Below, one piece after another: positions 13,501-28,500 of a DNA stretch of 64,000 nt. The translations under genes were made by a program, and so were the position numbers. The notes under the pieces are model-generated. The model did not search any database, was not told the DNA's origin, and was given only the letters and a program-made list of their open reading frames with translations. Source of the DNA: Lineus longissimus (Eukaryota > Nemertea > Pilidiophora > Heteronemertea > Lineidae); contig NC_088309.1 in assembly GCF_910592395.1 (NCBI RefSeq), positions 20,214,599 through 20,278,598 on the forward strand, read 5' to 3'. Position 1 is the stretch's first letter. Every line of letters begins with the position of its first letter.

Positions 13501-16500
13501 GCAAAACCACCATAAATTTGTCTGCTACTTTTTCTTGGTTTCACATCTTCACTGCAGAAGGCAATCTACATCTCCCATGACAATAGGACACCGTGTGCAC
13601 CGCCACATCTGATCAACCAGTGAGAAGGATTTTTTCTCGCAAGCCTACGGTTTCCGTAGAGACAGACAAGGAGGCCCATCCCTACTGGGGTTTCCGTCAG
13701 CAGCCAGCATCTCAATGTGTCAATAAAGACGGAGACGGCAAGTGGGGATGATAAAAATCGAATGGTCTGGCGGCGGGGCCAATAATTCTGGCTTTGATAT
13801 GAGACAGTGAGGTTGAGGTACACGTCACCTCTGATGAGAATAATTCATTGGATTATCGAAGCTAAATATGTAGACTTAGTTTGACCTCTTCTTTATGCAA
13901 CAGAGTGTAAACCATTTTAAATCTTGCAGTTTATAACAATCTGCCCGCAACATGAATAACACTGTGCTTAGTCACAACTGACACCTCTGGACCCAAGACC
14001 ATGTTGAGGTGCGGGATCAAGATGAAAAGTTGGTTATGTTGATGTAGAATGCATTTTGCAGATGCATGCTGAAGAAGATCTGCTGAAGTTGTGTCAAATT
14101 TGAATTATGAAGTGATTACATACCAGCTCCTGGATAGTGATTCAACAACACATTCCATTGAGTTGTATGGGAGTAATTGCAACTTTTTGGTTTTCAGCGA
14201 AAGCCCCCCAATTTGTGAAACTGTGAGTGAATTGAATCAGGCCAATTTTCAATAGCAAAGAGGGTCTATGAGTTATATATGTTACATATTAAACTGCATG
14301 TGAGAGGAGTATGTCATACATTTACTGCATATCAAAGGAAATCTCGAAGCAAGTGCCAATTGAGTGTGTACATCGTCTCAATGGACAGACAGGCAGACGT
14401 CAATGACAATACCTCTTCATCCATGATGGTGGCCAAGGGCTTGAAGCCAAAGGCCAGGGAAACACGCAAAATAAAATATGAACTTAATTAAATTTTGCCA
14501 ATGAGATAAATGTCCATGGAAATATTATTGGCAGTAAAATGTCAGAATACTTTCATTCAAACAAAAATCAGGCTTTTCAGAAGGCTCTCATTCCTACACA
14601 GGGCGTATCAAAATAAATGAATTGCCTAGAGCAGTTCCAGTGGTTCTGATAACAAACTATTACTCCCCCACAGGTGGGATACTTTCTCAGCTTCGAAAAA
14701 AGAACCCCTTTTCGATAGTCTTATAATAACAAATATAAAATAACAACACAAAAGGCGCTAAAGATTCCATCTACTTGCCTGCATCGCTGCTCGCGTTTGC
14801 TAAAAATTGCATTTCTGGCCCAATAAAATTCCGATCATGTGGCAAATGGAGTGTTGACTGTTGTTATGGGTCATATCAGACAACTCACCACGAAGGAATG
14901 ATATGATCAAGTAAACTTAGCTTCAACGAACGCAACAAGACCTGTATTGCTAGATAGTGATTTTTATACACATGATGGTATTACAAATACACCTTCTAAC
15001 TCAACAAACTTTGTCTCATGATATCACAATTGAAAGAAAAAGATTTTCCACAAAACAATTGAATTGAACCATCGCTAGGGGCTACAAGATAGAGAAAGAA
15101 AATCTCCACAAATAATTTTCAGACTGTAGGGCGAGGAGTGTTTATATTTATCACACACAGACTATTGACAATCCCACCTCGAGTTGAAGCAAGTAAAAGA
15201 ATGACAAATGCATTATTCTCACCACAGCTCATGTCTTGCTTTGAGCAGCAAAGTGAGCAAATCCTAAGCCTACTTAGAAGATTCTGCAAAAATACACCCA
15301 TGGCTGCCATGGTTACCATAGAACACAATCAAAAATATAACCTCGATATAAGGTCACCGCAGGTTCAATCATTAAGACTGTTACTGTTTGGCTGTTACAA
15401 AAAAGATGCAAGCAGTAAAAAAACCTTATTTGAAATATGGCAGATTTTGTGTAACTCTGAACACATCTACACCTCTCAGTAAAACATGAGAGGGCAGACA
15501 CTTGTGCATGCCTCCAGGGATAACTATATCAAAACCTGTCCTTCCAATTTTTGGCAAAGTACAAGATATAATCCCCATCCCTCAGTACCATGTGTGCAAC
15601 CATTTCTCTTGTGACCATTAGACATGTTAGATCGAAACAAATGTGGAGAGCATGCTAATGACACTGATTCAAACAGCAGTTGGCTGCATGCCACTCAAAA
15701 ATACAACAGTACGTCAATTATCATAATCTAATGTGGTGGCGTAGCGGTTAAGATAACCGACTCCTAATTCAAGGGTCATGGGTTTGAACCAAGGTATAAT
15801 TGCAGCTTTTGTATTTTACAAGTTGAGGTGTAGTGTAAACGCTAAAACAAGAAGCTCCCAGAAACCCATCTGTGGAGACAAAAGTAATGTCAGTCATTGA
15901 CTTCAGACAGACATTGGTCAGTAAATAAACAAAATATAAAAGTTGCCATTAAATTACTTTTATCTATAGCCTTACACCAGACATTTAATGCCTCAAAGAT
16001 TTTATTAAGCAGTCTTCCTTGCTTTGACTGAAATGTCAAGCCGCGGCCAAAAATATTCTTCACAGAGGAAAGGTGTGGACAATCCAACATCCAGACATGG
16101 CATATGAAGTTATTGGTAGATACGGCTTGGCAATCCATCAATGACGATTGTTCATTTATATATGAATGGTGTACTGAATGAACAGACATGTATTGATTTT
16201 CGATAAATATTTATAACCCAAAGACGAGGGCGTACTATATTGCCTGCCATTTTGTTTGCCCCTCAGGAAAGTGAGCGAGAATTTGACCCTTGGAGCTGTA
16301 AGTCCACTCTGACAGTAACAAATATGAAAGGTGAACACTATACATTTCAGGGATTTGTTTTTCAGGGACTGAAATGAAACGATGCAATGTTGGGGTGTAG
16401 AACCATTGAAAGTAACACTAACAGGCAGGGATAGGTGGAAAATTCAATTCCAATCGATTTGGGATAGTTCAAAGCACAAACATGTATGTAGTTAGTAGTT

Positions 16501-19500
16501 ATTGAGTGTGAAGACTCAATACTGTATGATTTGAGTATGTCTGTCTCAAACTTTGTATCATTTCAGCCTTTTACTCAGATCTTTTAAAGCTGGATAAGGT
16601 CTCAACAGCTTTAAGTAGAAAAGTGTGCAAGAGACCATACCTGTTGAACGAAATCGGTCATGAAACGTTTATAAAACCGTGGCGTTTTGAACGGCCCAGT
16701 AGATTCATTCATCGAATCTTAGCACAGCAGTGGAACAGCTACTCAAAATCTACCATGTGTGGTACGGAAGATTCTGTAGATTTTGTTACATAACATTTCA
16801 TTCACAGCGCTAGTCAGACTTTTTCGTCTGCATCAAACTACAGGACCTCTTTGGACGTCAATAGTTGATGACTCTTATCCGTATAGTGGTTCCAAATCGA
16901 TGGCACTAATATCATTGTTAGTTTGTACTGCCACCAGTAATTCAACGCACTACTCCTTAAAACCTCCTCTGGCCTGGGGACGGCTTGGCAGAGCTGTTAC
17001 AAAATTAAGCCAATAGAAATTTATCTGTACATGGTTCGCCAAGAAATATTATGTCGGCCTCATTGCCGGTATGTAACTCTTTGTAACAGCTCGATCAACA
17101 CGCCAAGAATTACACAGCATTATACATGTTTGCGACACCAACAATCTGACCCAGGAAGTAGACACAAGTTCATCAGAACTATTAGTAAAAATATGAAATA
17201 TATACTGATAACTGCTTAGTGTTTATTTTTGTTGAGTTTTTTAATGAACTACTTGTGGGAAATGAAGATCGTGAAAACTATTTGACTGCAAAAAATCAGG
17301 AGAAATGTCAAAACAAAAAAAATTGTGAAATCAAATGTATAATGTGTGCAGTGACGTCACAACATTGTAGCTACATTGTAACACTGGCAGAGAGAATATG
17401 CTTGAATATTATGTCTGCTTTGAAGATAGATATATTTGATATATTTGATCACAAATTCATTCATCCATAGATAGATCTATAATTGGGATCGAAGTATAGA
17501 AACATATTCTCTTTTAATCCCCTCATGGGTTTTACACAAGTAAAACTACAAAACATTACAAAATTGCATTAAATTGCACATACATGTCTCCACACCTGCA
17601 AGCCATTACACTCCCCCTCAGCCTATCAGCATAATAGCATAATCCTCAGCGACAACCAGCTGGAAGATAGTTTATTATACAGCTGTGTAGGCCGAGGCCT
17701 AAATGAAATGCTGCACACAATTACTCATTAACATAGAATCCATTGAAGTGCACAAATACTTGGCCTCGACCTACTCAATACGATACCAATACGCCCTCTA
17801 TCAGATATTCATTTGGGAAAAATCACTGTATCCCCCAAAACCCTCTATTGTTAAGCGTCAGGCAAACAAGCGATTTAAGACATTTATAATCACTGGACTA
17901 TGTGACAAAATAATCTCTCATCTGTGGGTTAAACCAGAAATAGCGGGGTGCTGCAATCAGCGATTCTTGCCACAGGCACTGGCAATGACCACAGCAAACA
18001 AGCAACACAGATTGCAGCGATTTTAAATCGCTCATTTGTCAGGCACTTTACAAGAACACTCTGTAACTTGAACGAGATGTCTGAATTGGTCATAATGTTT
18101 CGCCTCTTGATACCAATCTAACTTGTTGTGTAGTACCCCTATGAAAAATTTATTGGCGGGTCAGAAGGCCAATGTGGCAAAAGTACATGTACTGTATCGT
18201 ACTTTCTGGCTTTACAGGGTTAATGTTCGATATTAAGTGGGCGAGACATGGCGTATCTATTATGAAAATCAATCTATTAACAAACAATCTGCCACATTTT
18301 TTCACAGTGGGGGTTATATTTCCAGGAAGGCCTCTAATTGTCTTCAATAATCTATATCTCTCTACCATCAGGGCACTGGGTATGACATTCTGCCCCTGTC
18401 AGGTCAGTGGTAATATAAATTCCAAACATGACATACATGTTGATTGGCTGGGTTTACACCTCACATCCTCAAATCATGAAATAATAGGAAGTGGCACTTC
18501 CCGCCTCTCAACAATAGAAATTTGACATTTCCTGATAATATTGCACATACTGTCAGCAGGGTATATGTTCCAAAGTCTGTTTCTGTCACCAACACAACCT
18601 TTTTGGATCTTGCAGAAGTTTGCTGAAATCTCAAATGGATGCACCAATCAAGTTGAGCAAGGCTGACAAAAGACCAAAGATAAGCCATTTTGTCTGATAG
18701 CCTTGACCTGGCCGCTCCCTGGTCTAGAGGTCACCAGGATATCACCAAGAGTCAGTCTTTCGTTTGGTTTGGAAAGTGGTTCCACTGCATGAGATCTTAT
18801 CAGAATCATCTCCTTCCCAGGGCAAAATATGTGAGCAATTTATACTTGAGGACGAGATTGATTGACAGACGTGGTCCCTGAACTCAACAATACATACTGA
18901 AGTACACACCGATTCCAGGCATTCAATTAAGGAGGGCTTACTCTTCAGGATGGTCTCTAAGGAATCAGCAAATGGCAAATTGCATGAGGCTAGTCCTTAT
19001 AACATTCTGGACTTCCAGAGGTAACTGTAGCCTCAGTTATACACACCTCTAAAATGTCATTTACCCACTTAAAGTGATTGGGACACTGCATATAATAAGT
19101 TTCAACTCAAAATATTGTGGTTTTTGAATGAGGAACCAAAATGCTACACTTGCCTAGACCATCAGACTGTGTGCTTTTTAATAGTAACAGAGACCCTAAT
19201 CTTCAATCAAATATCTGCCACAACTGCAAGAATCCCATATTTCATACATTTTGCTGTCAGCCAACAATGGTTTTTGAGCAGATTGGCACGATAGTGGATG
19301 AGAAAGGCGCATTGTTGGTTTCAAGTATTTGCATGACATACTTGTTTAAGCAACACTGTGTACCCCTGAAGGTTAACTATGAACTGTGTCAACATCATCA
19401 GGTGCTATATGAAGAGTAACATCTCAAGATATGACACTTGGTAAAATACATGCAACAATTAAAGCAAACTTCATACGAGCAGTCGGTATCAAAGGAATTG

Positions 19501-22500
19501 ATCATCATCAAGTCACATGCAAGTTTCTGAATGGAACCTTTTTAAAGGCCCTATTGTCCACATGTTCATCAGGCTGTATCTCGCTAACTAATCTGCACGG
19601 GACTTATAAACAGGAAATGAGAAGGTTCATTTTCACCGCCAGAGAAATGTTGGTTGTGCCAAATCCCCTTTAAAGGAATATATTCACATGAGTCACTGAC
19701 GAACCTCACACCCTATTCATTGAATCCCCCTGGTGCCTGTAACAGCAGTTGCCTTGTAGAAAGTGTGACAATCTGTACATTTGTATGGACATCCAGCATT
19801 AAATTTCTACCAGACTCTTGTCTAAAACAAGATGGCAGCTGGTGTGGATTCCATGAACAGTGTAAACTGTGGTCAAAAAGTTAACGAATCTTCATGTCTC
19901 TATATTAAGGCTTCCTTGGGATAGCCTCTTCACAGGCCGAGTGGTATTATACTCATAGTCGGGTGCTTGGTGCCCAGAAAAACAGTCAACTCCAACACCA
20001 AAGTTATTTTAGTTCTACCAAGTTTTGGATGGTTACAGCTAGTTACATGGTTCTAGCTGGCTATTACAGGAACTGGCTAGCAGATAAGAGTAAAATTGAC
20101 TCAAATATGTATAAAGGTATCGCAAGAGTTTACTCAGCTTGAACAATAATGTCAATAAGCAGGTTCACAGACTTCAGATTATGTACGAGAAGCCAATCAT
20201 GGCCACACCCACTGATCAAGGGTCTCCTGCTGACAACAGACACTGAGATCATAACTATGTCAATAATGCATGACAGCCACAGACGAAGTTATCGATATAA
20301 CTGGCGCAGTCATGTTGCCATCCTAGTGAATCACGTTCATTTGACTTCGAAACAGGCTTTATGATGTCACACACTTATAAATAATGATGTGGTAGACCCG
20401 GGCATCCAATTAACAACGGGAATATATAATGTCAGTACATTCATCAATTAGTACATGGCATTGAACTAGAAGTATGTCACTTAATACAACATAAGAGCTC
20501 ATGACCTTTTTACTTGACCCAATCACCTTTTAGTAGGCTGTTGCTGTTAACCAATTTTTGATTGGGTGTGCATAAAGAAGGAAGGTTTTTTCAATGATTC
20601 ATTGTTTCGATATCACCACGATATATCACCCAAATGATTGCAAAATCCAGGCCAGAAGGCGTCTTTAATTCTGTACGGTATTCTTGAAACATTCAATGTA
20701 AATATCAAATGCGCCATGAGATCAGAGGGCCCTATAAATTCCTACAACTTGACTTTTGATTGATAACGACCGACATCTTGTGGCGATGTGTGGAGTATTT
20801 ATGTTTCTTTATAGCTTCTGTACAAAAGGTAACCATATAAAATTGATTGGCCTTTTTTTATACTAAAACAGAGATTTTTTATGAATGTCTGTGATACGTT
20901 TGATTTTATTTGCTGAAAAATAAAAATGCCGACCTAAGTGAACATGAGTCACACTCTTCCTGTCTAGAGTGGTCAATGGTATCCAGTTGAATACATACAG
21001 TGTTTACATACACACATACTAGCAGTACATGTACAATGTACACACATACACATACTGGCAGTACACTCAATGTACACGACAACACTACACCGAAGGAAAT
21101 TAGTGCCTGCCTGGCCACTATGCATGCCTGCCATCCCACTTGTCCGTGCTAACTTTGCGCATTTGGCAAATCACTGGTCAAGTCTGCTTCTGAGCAGTTC
21201 ATCCTCCCTAAGCAGGCCTTTGGGCCATTTCTAAAATACATTCACACACTGATGGAGACTGTGCATTTTAGGAATGATACAAACCCGGCATACAAAGGCC
21301 TGCTGTAGGAGGATGGATAGCAGGAATTACTGATTTGCTGGGTGAACACTTTAGTACTACATCCAGTAAGCAAAAGAAAGAACTCCAATCTTGGAATTCC
21401 TATCTTAACCTGATGAACCAAACTATTACATTGAGGAATGTCTACTTGTTGCGATGAATACGATGTAGGAGAACTTCCTTGTAGGTTTTATGGATAACTT
21501 TATCCTTTTAGATAAACTACGATGAAAAGTTTGATCCACATACCTGTCGGTCACTCTCATGGCCCGCCTCATCAGCTTTGCTTAAGTAGAACCTCATTCG
21601 TTCAGCATGTTTCTCATTCAGGGTCTCGACCAGATTGAGGGTACGCTTGCAGAGGGCTTGGCCAATGGGATCAAAGAAAACAAAGATGAGATCCGCTAGG
21701 TCACCTGAAATAAGGAGGAACTGGCCACCTGTTAAAACTGTATTAGATACAGAATCCAGCGCCCTTTTTATCAGAGCAAGTTTTGTCACTAAAATGCTGA
21801 CGTTGACTTGGGATTTAGTCTGAAGGACTTTTAATACCCGAAGGAGAAACCGCCAAGTTATTAAGCCAGCATTAAAAGACAAAGACTGTTTTGTCCTGTA
21901 TGTAACCAGGTCCAGAGCAAATTAGCACTTTGATATTTTTTCACAGGATTAACAGCAAACAAATTTGCAATCATCAAATTATTAAAACAAAAATATTGGA
22001 TCCATCATACTAGTCATCCAATCTACGCGTGCTCTGCAGTCGCTTCATCAATGGCAATTAGACAGATTAACTTCCTATTTAGTGCAAACACATTTCCGAC
22101 AATTGGAACTTTTTTCAACCATGAATACACCATTCACATAAATTTGAAAAACAATTTTTAAAATTTTGTGTCAATTGGCTGGGCGTAGTACCTGTCATGA
22201 TATTCTTTCAAAAGAACTATCTGATTACACAACAATAGAATCAAAATATTTGGCAATACAGAGGCGTTCAGATTTTGTAAGTTTTTATTACAATTGAACA
22301 CAAATAAATCTCAACAATACTATACATATGTGCATTGGAGGCACCCATAAAAAAAGTGGAACTTGCTGGATAAATTTTCAGTAACATGTCACAATCACAA
22401 AATAATATGATGCTGGTACTGGGGCACAATAATAGGCAATACAAGATTTATACGTTTTTTAAGTATTCTGCAAAAAATTTATTCCAGACATCGCCAATGG

Positions 22501-25500
22501 GTGTTTGCTCCCACACAGTTTGAGGAGATCTTGTGACACAAGTATGACTCACTTAACTGTGAGGATATTTCTAGTCTACTTCTGCTGGTTTTTTTCTATT
22601 CTTTATCACCTTTTTTATTTTGTGATAATCTGGGCTTCATGACGAGTGAGTTGTTTTATAGATCACCACCAAGACCTGAACCCCGTCTGCATCTTCAAAC
22701 TTACCTAACCAACCAATCGCGTCGTTGACATCAAATGGGTATTTCATGTCTCCATCGACAAGGCCAGGCGAGTCAACAAAAGTCACCAGGCTGAATTTCT
22801 TTTGTTTCGATGTAGATAGTTCTGTCGACATGTAGTCAGTAACACCTTGAAAGAGAGAGGAATATTTTCATGAGACACTGACTGAAACAAATGTTTGTTG
22901 AGACCTCTGAAACAATTCATGTTCAATGAGAGCGAAATTTCAAAGAAATTGGCTGAGACCGAATAGGAGGATATACACCCATGTTACATGAGCATTCGAT
23001 CCTTTCTGAATGACCAAACCGATTCCCAAAAAATCAAAAACCTGTAAAACACATCATGTATCCTCGCTAGGAGTACCTACCATAAAATTCTTATCAAAAA
23101 TAAGTCACTTGTAAGCCAGATATCACATTTCTTAGGATTTAACTTTTGGCCCCCTGGTGGCCAATTAAAGAATCAGATTTGACCGTAATTCTGTGTCATA
23201 GGTCACCTGACCTAAGGGGTTCTATGTACAAATTTTTCAAGTACATAGCCCTAGCGGTTAGGAAACATGCCACTAATTTTGAAACAGGATACAGACGACG
23301 ACAAACACTGTGGTATTGTATAGACTCCCCCAGGGTGAGCCAAAAATGTTATTACACCACTGTGCCCAAATGTACATTGTTAGATTGAGCCCCTATAAAA
23401 AGAGATCAGTCTATAGACCTACTGTCGTCATCTCATCTCTCAATTTAAAAACTGAGACCATTACAGCCGTGATCTAAATCAAAACGATATTATAATGTGC
23501 ACTCTAAACTAGATAATGTTACACCCATGTCTATCTTTTTAAATGCATGTCTCAGCCAGTAAATGTTGGAGGATTAATATCCTGCACTAGTATTACATCT
23601 CATTTTAAATAATGAGTTTAAAATCACATCTATTGGGTCCATCTTTAGACGTCATGTCTACTAGCAATGAAGTCTGCCAATAAAAACAGAAGAAAAAATG
23701 TTCCTGAATAATGTACTTTGATGCTAATTGGAAGAATATGGTTGAAACCATTAATGGTATGATGATTCGCACTATATCCCCAGACAAGACCCTGTCTATT
23801 CATAATGCTCAGACATCATGTAATTAGAATAATCTACATGCAAATTTACTCAGAACCGCTACATGTACGCGCCATTTGATATGCTCTACAGAAACCAATA
23901 AATTTGTCGCAGACACCAGACATTTCCTTAAACATTTTTGATATTATAATATTTGGGAGAATTCATGTTATATCTTCACTGCAGAAGCATAGACGCAGTT
24001 CAAATACAATCTGATAGAAATCAGCGCTTACATTGCTGGCACTGGCGTTTCATATGGTCAGAAACAGGAGCTAAAAGCGGTGTCTGCAACAGCTAAAATC
24101 TACCGCCGTAGACTAGACACAAGATCCACAGCTGATGGCCCGACTGATCAATTGACAACACGCTAAAAATAGACAAGCCGCCAGTAACGCTCGTTCAATA
24201 GCATTCTGGAAGCTGCTACGTTGGAGATAATTTCCTCGCGATAAAGTAAGAACGCATGAAACATTCAAATATCTATTGCATAACATATGAATATTCTGTA
24301 ATATGTATTGTTAGGTGGGAATTTCTGTCAGCGCCCAAATCCCTGCATTGTAGGAGATTCCAGACTAATGCTATTACATGAGCACGTCCCTGGAAACTTG
24401 GCTAGACACAGCGACAATAAGAATAATGTGTACCCTGGCCAGACATACGAATTACAGCATAGTGGAGCTGGAATTTCTCAATCGTGGAGTTGAAGTGATA
24501 ATATGAGACGAACACTACCCTCAACCATTCATCAGGACATATCCATGACCTGACGTCAGAAAAACCAACTGCCAGACTATCAGATTCCTAAACAATCAAT
24601 GCCAGACATTTTATTCTTATATAGAATAGATTCTCCACATTTAAAAGGAGCTCTCTACTTTGATGAATATGAACACAACATTATATCTCGGCATGGGCGA
24701 CAGTGATCCAGAAAACAGAGCATATACAGAGTGACCCCTCCCCCTCGCCGATCCTCGAATACTGGGGTACATTGTATGCGTCTCCCCTCACACACATCAC
24801 ACATCACACCTGGAGTAGACCAATGGCTATTTGCAGGAGGAGGGGGACAAATCGACTTGGCCCAATCAAAAACAGCTTTTACACTATACCTTTCTTAGCA
24901 AGGCGGTCACTATTCAAAAACAATATCTTCATCTACATGTGAACACACACCCTCATTGACTAAAATTTCTTAGGGGCGCACCGCACCCTACAGAGTTTCT
25001 AGTTGATAAATGATCTTGTAAGACCTTTGTAAGAAATGTTGCAGAATTGGCGCAGTGGCCAATTGAATCCACCAGGAGGTGCAGTGAGTGCCTTTTCAGG
25101 GCTCATAGTTTTTACACCAGAAAAACAACAAACAAGACGAAAGGATGACTGCGTAAGCAATCACCTTTCGCGAGATCCACGTGCTTGCATGTGATATAAT
25201 TTGCTGGCTCCGTTTAGTTGGCTCCTGTGACGTCATAACCTGTAGTTTTGGTGTTCAGAAAAAGTATGTGACTTACTACCCCATTTACAGGAATCCATCA
25301 AAAGTCCACTCCCTTCATGCCGACTTACCGGCAGTGAAAGTCAATCCTAAAGTCTCTTCCTTTCACCCCGACCCAATAGGGCAGGAAATCTGTCAGACGC
25401 ACACTCATAAACGGGTGGCCAATGAAACAAAGTAACTGAATGACGGCCTGAATTGATATTGCCAACCTCACTTTATGATCAGGTTACCTTTCTTCTATAC

Positions 25501-28500
25501 AACAGGCACAGTGCATTTGTGTCAGGTCAGCATTCCTGGAACCGTTACTCACTGTACACCTGGTCTTCCACTACGATGGCTTTCAGTGCATGTCTCGTGC
25601 AACAACCACAAGTGTATGTTAGTGTTTTCGTGACATGGACGTGTGGGAAAGGAAGGGAATGCATGGAGACTACCAATAATTTAGTAACGGCCATTCTGAC
25701 GGCCAAGCAGGGGGGGATTTATCGGCGGTGAAGGATGGATATATGCACAACGACGGCAGATCAGTACGACTCCCTTATTTGCATTTAAGACTATCTATTT
25801 GCTTCCTAATTCATTTCTGCCGACATACACTGTTTGAATCAGAAAACCCAAAATGGCCACAGTCCTGAGGAGGTCTCCCTATTAACAAATGTGAGACTAA
25901 TGCTGAAACAAATGAACACTCGTCTGCATGCTTAATCAGGTTGGTATGTCTGTTGCCTCCATCATCGATCCTGCCCCAGGCACCAATGATTTCCCTGGCG
26001 AAATTCTCCAGTTGACCATTCATGAATAACTTGCCGATGAATGCCCGAAACTAAGTCCAGGAACGAAGGACAGACGTGTCTCAGACAAGCAGCAGGCGAT
26101 ACAACAATGAACACCGACAAAAATGTTGAATAATTCAACGAATAAAATAGATGTTCACTTTTCCATGAAGATAGTATCCAAGAAGTATATCAAGTCAGCA
26201 CTTTACTAGTAAAAAAAATCCTTGTGCTGCGCATATTTAGTTTTGCTTGCACTATACATTGTAGAAACCGATCGAAATCTGTTTTGTGAAAATCTGTACT
26301 GGTCAATTTCATGACAAATTCAGCTGTATTTCATGACAAAATCTGCTGCGTCTTGAACACGTGGCGTGTCTGTCCCAATAGTACATGAGAATTCATTTTT
26401 GAAACTCGCCCAAATGCAAGAGGTAGCTTGCTTTTAGTCAATCAATAAATTGACAAGATACATACAGAAACAGTATGCATAGTCTCCCTTTCAAATCAAA
26501 CGGAGGAAATCAGTCACATGACCCCGAGTGACTGATGATTCTACTCATCATTATACTTGCGTCAAAGTATCGATGTAGTCGAGCCTCCCACACTCACTCA
26601 CAAACCGATGGTTCAATAATTCACAGTGATGACGCCAGCAGCCATGTTAATGTCGTCCAGTCTGTCTGATCTTCCCCACTGCGGGTGGTACGGTTTTTAA
26701 GCAGACTTCCATGGGGCACGAAGGCTAAAAGTGTGATCAGAATCTACGAGGTATGATGCACTTCCACCAATAGAGAGGGTTCAGATGAACATCCAAGTCC
26801 GACTGAGCTTTGTGACTGGATTACAGTCAATTCGAGATACACTATCAGTTGAACTAATTTAAAGAACAATCTCACACTGATGAACCACTTTTATTTGTGT
26901 AAGATAGGAACAGAGGGTTGGCCTCACGATTTAGCTTAAAGCCACCCCCCTTTCTCCATACCATACAGCATGGCTGTTTCGTCTTTTTGATACAGAAGGA
27001 CAAAATATCTGCTGAAGAATACGATGAGATCTATTGCAGGCCTGCACTTATGATATCATTAGATATTGGAGCAACATTTTTCTGGAACAACATTTACTCA
27101 TGATTCTTGATGCACAGTTGGTCTCTGATACACAAATTCATCTTTCATATCTAGATTAATCAAACAGGCTTTTGGTTTTATCAGATATTGGCAAATGTTC
27201 TTCTTCTCGAAGCCAAAACCTCTCCATTGCTAAATAGAATAACGTAACGAGAGCTAAATCAGGGATGCAGACAAATCATCAGAGAAATGGTCCGTCTCAT
27301 CTGTATGTATCTGGGTTCCAAATGGCTCTTTTTCTCATAACATTATTAGGAAAATTCATAAGAAAACATAACCATCCTTGGGCTCGACTTCTTAGCTCTC
27401 ATGCCCTTGGGAGACATATGGGACTTGAAATTGGTACTTAAGTTGGTCTGTGATCACATAGAAGTGATCAGGCCAAAATGTTGTCACAATGGACAGCTTC
27501 TTTCTGTCATGTCTGATATTTGAGCCATCGACTGGTCAGCATTTATCAAAAATAGACCTCTGTCGAGGGCAATGCTGATTTTTCTCACCCCTGGTTGGAA
27601 TGTGATATTGCCGAGGCTGGATAACATTCCCAGAGACAGAAAAATTTAAACTGCCCATGAAAAAGGGCTATATTGTTTTTTAACCAAAAGTGACCATCGC
27701 AAATTTTAGACCCACCACTGCAGATATCTAGTTCACGATTTTCACTCAGTGCGCATCCTTCCAACCCATGTGCTGTCCATAAGTCATGATGTCGCCTGCA
27801 TACGTGTCGTCACTGGGCAACACTGATCAGCAGTTTTTTATTGGCCGGTCACATGGCATCGTTTGTCCAACGAGGTGCACAGATTCTCGATGGTCTTGTA
27901 GTAAACTGTATTGTCATGACTACAACTGTATTCTTGGCCACAGATCTTATAGGTTGCATCCTGATATTCAGCTGACCATAAGATCAGGAAGCATACCATT
28001 CCTATCAATCAATCCTGTTCAATATGTCCGACCTTTTCACCTCAAAGCTGTCTACAGCAGCTGAACGGTATAGTGAAAGCGTGTCTACCCAATCTACACA
28101 TAACGGAAACATTCTCCATTAGGTGGCTTTGTCCCTGTCTGGTGCCCCTTTCAAGCACCATCTGTCAAGTTCCTCCATCAAAGGGTCGTCTCAGGAAATA
28201 AAGATAAAAATATCCCTTTCGCGATCAGAACAGCCGGGTTCACCTCAGGACATGCACTTTTGTAAGTGTTCAGGTCTTTTTAAAAAACTAGATTAATTAA
28301 AGTTGAATGAATGAAAAGTATTTATAGGCGGCGCCTTTCCAAGTTGTAATTGATAATACAGCTTCCAATTCAAAAGACAACCCAAATATTTGAACGCTTC
28401 TCTGAGTTATTTCGAGTTATTTGTTATCTCGTATTCAAACGACAGCATGCTGCCATCAGTGAAATCTAAGTACATGTATGTCCAGATGGTCCAAAAAAGA

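Larger units (their letters stand above)
2860..21543 (-). other. Intron 6 of the GTPase gene (18.7 kb), repeat-rich
   Basis: Bounded by donor CAG|GTATGT after 21544 and acceptor TTTGTAG before 2859. No open frame in it could be tied to a protein family. Identified contents are a foldback at about 4083-4256, an interspersed repeat seen at 5714-5945 and 6970-7205, a short palindrome at 6214-6249, a tRNA-like SINE head near 8.7 kb, an 88-bp duplication at 9064-9248, three diverged 217-bp units at about 13.0-13.68 kb, a second SINE head near 15.73 kb, and an imperfect hairpin at 21196-21322. The remainder shows nothing I can name. Confidence 0.7.

Noticed and set aside
15732-15801. Functional tRNA gene
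   Set aside because: Boxes A and B are present but no convincing acceptor stem or anticodon arm; a SINE head is more likely.
20990-21080. Microsatellite of CACATAC type
   Set aside because: Only a loose, interrupted enrichment of ACACATAC/GTACA; not a clean repeat tract.
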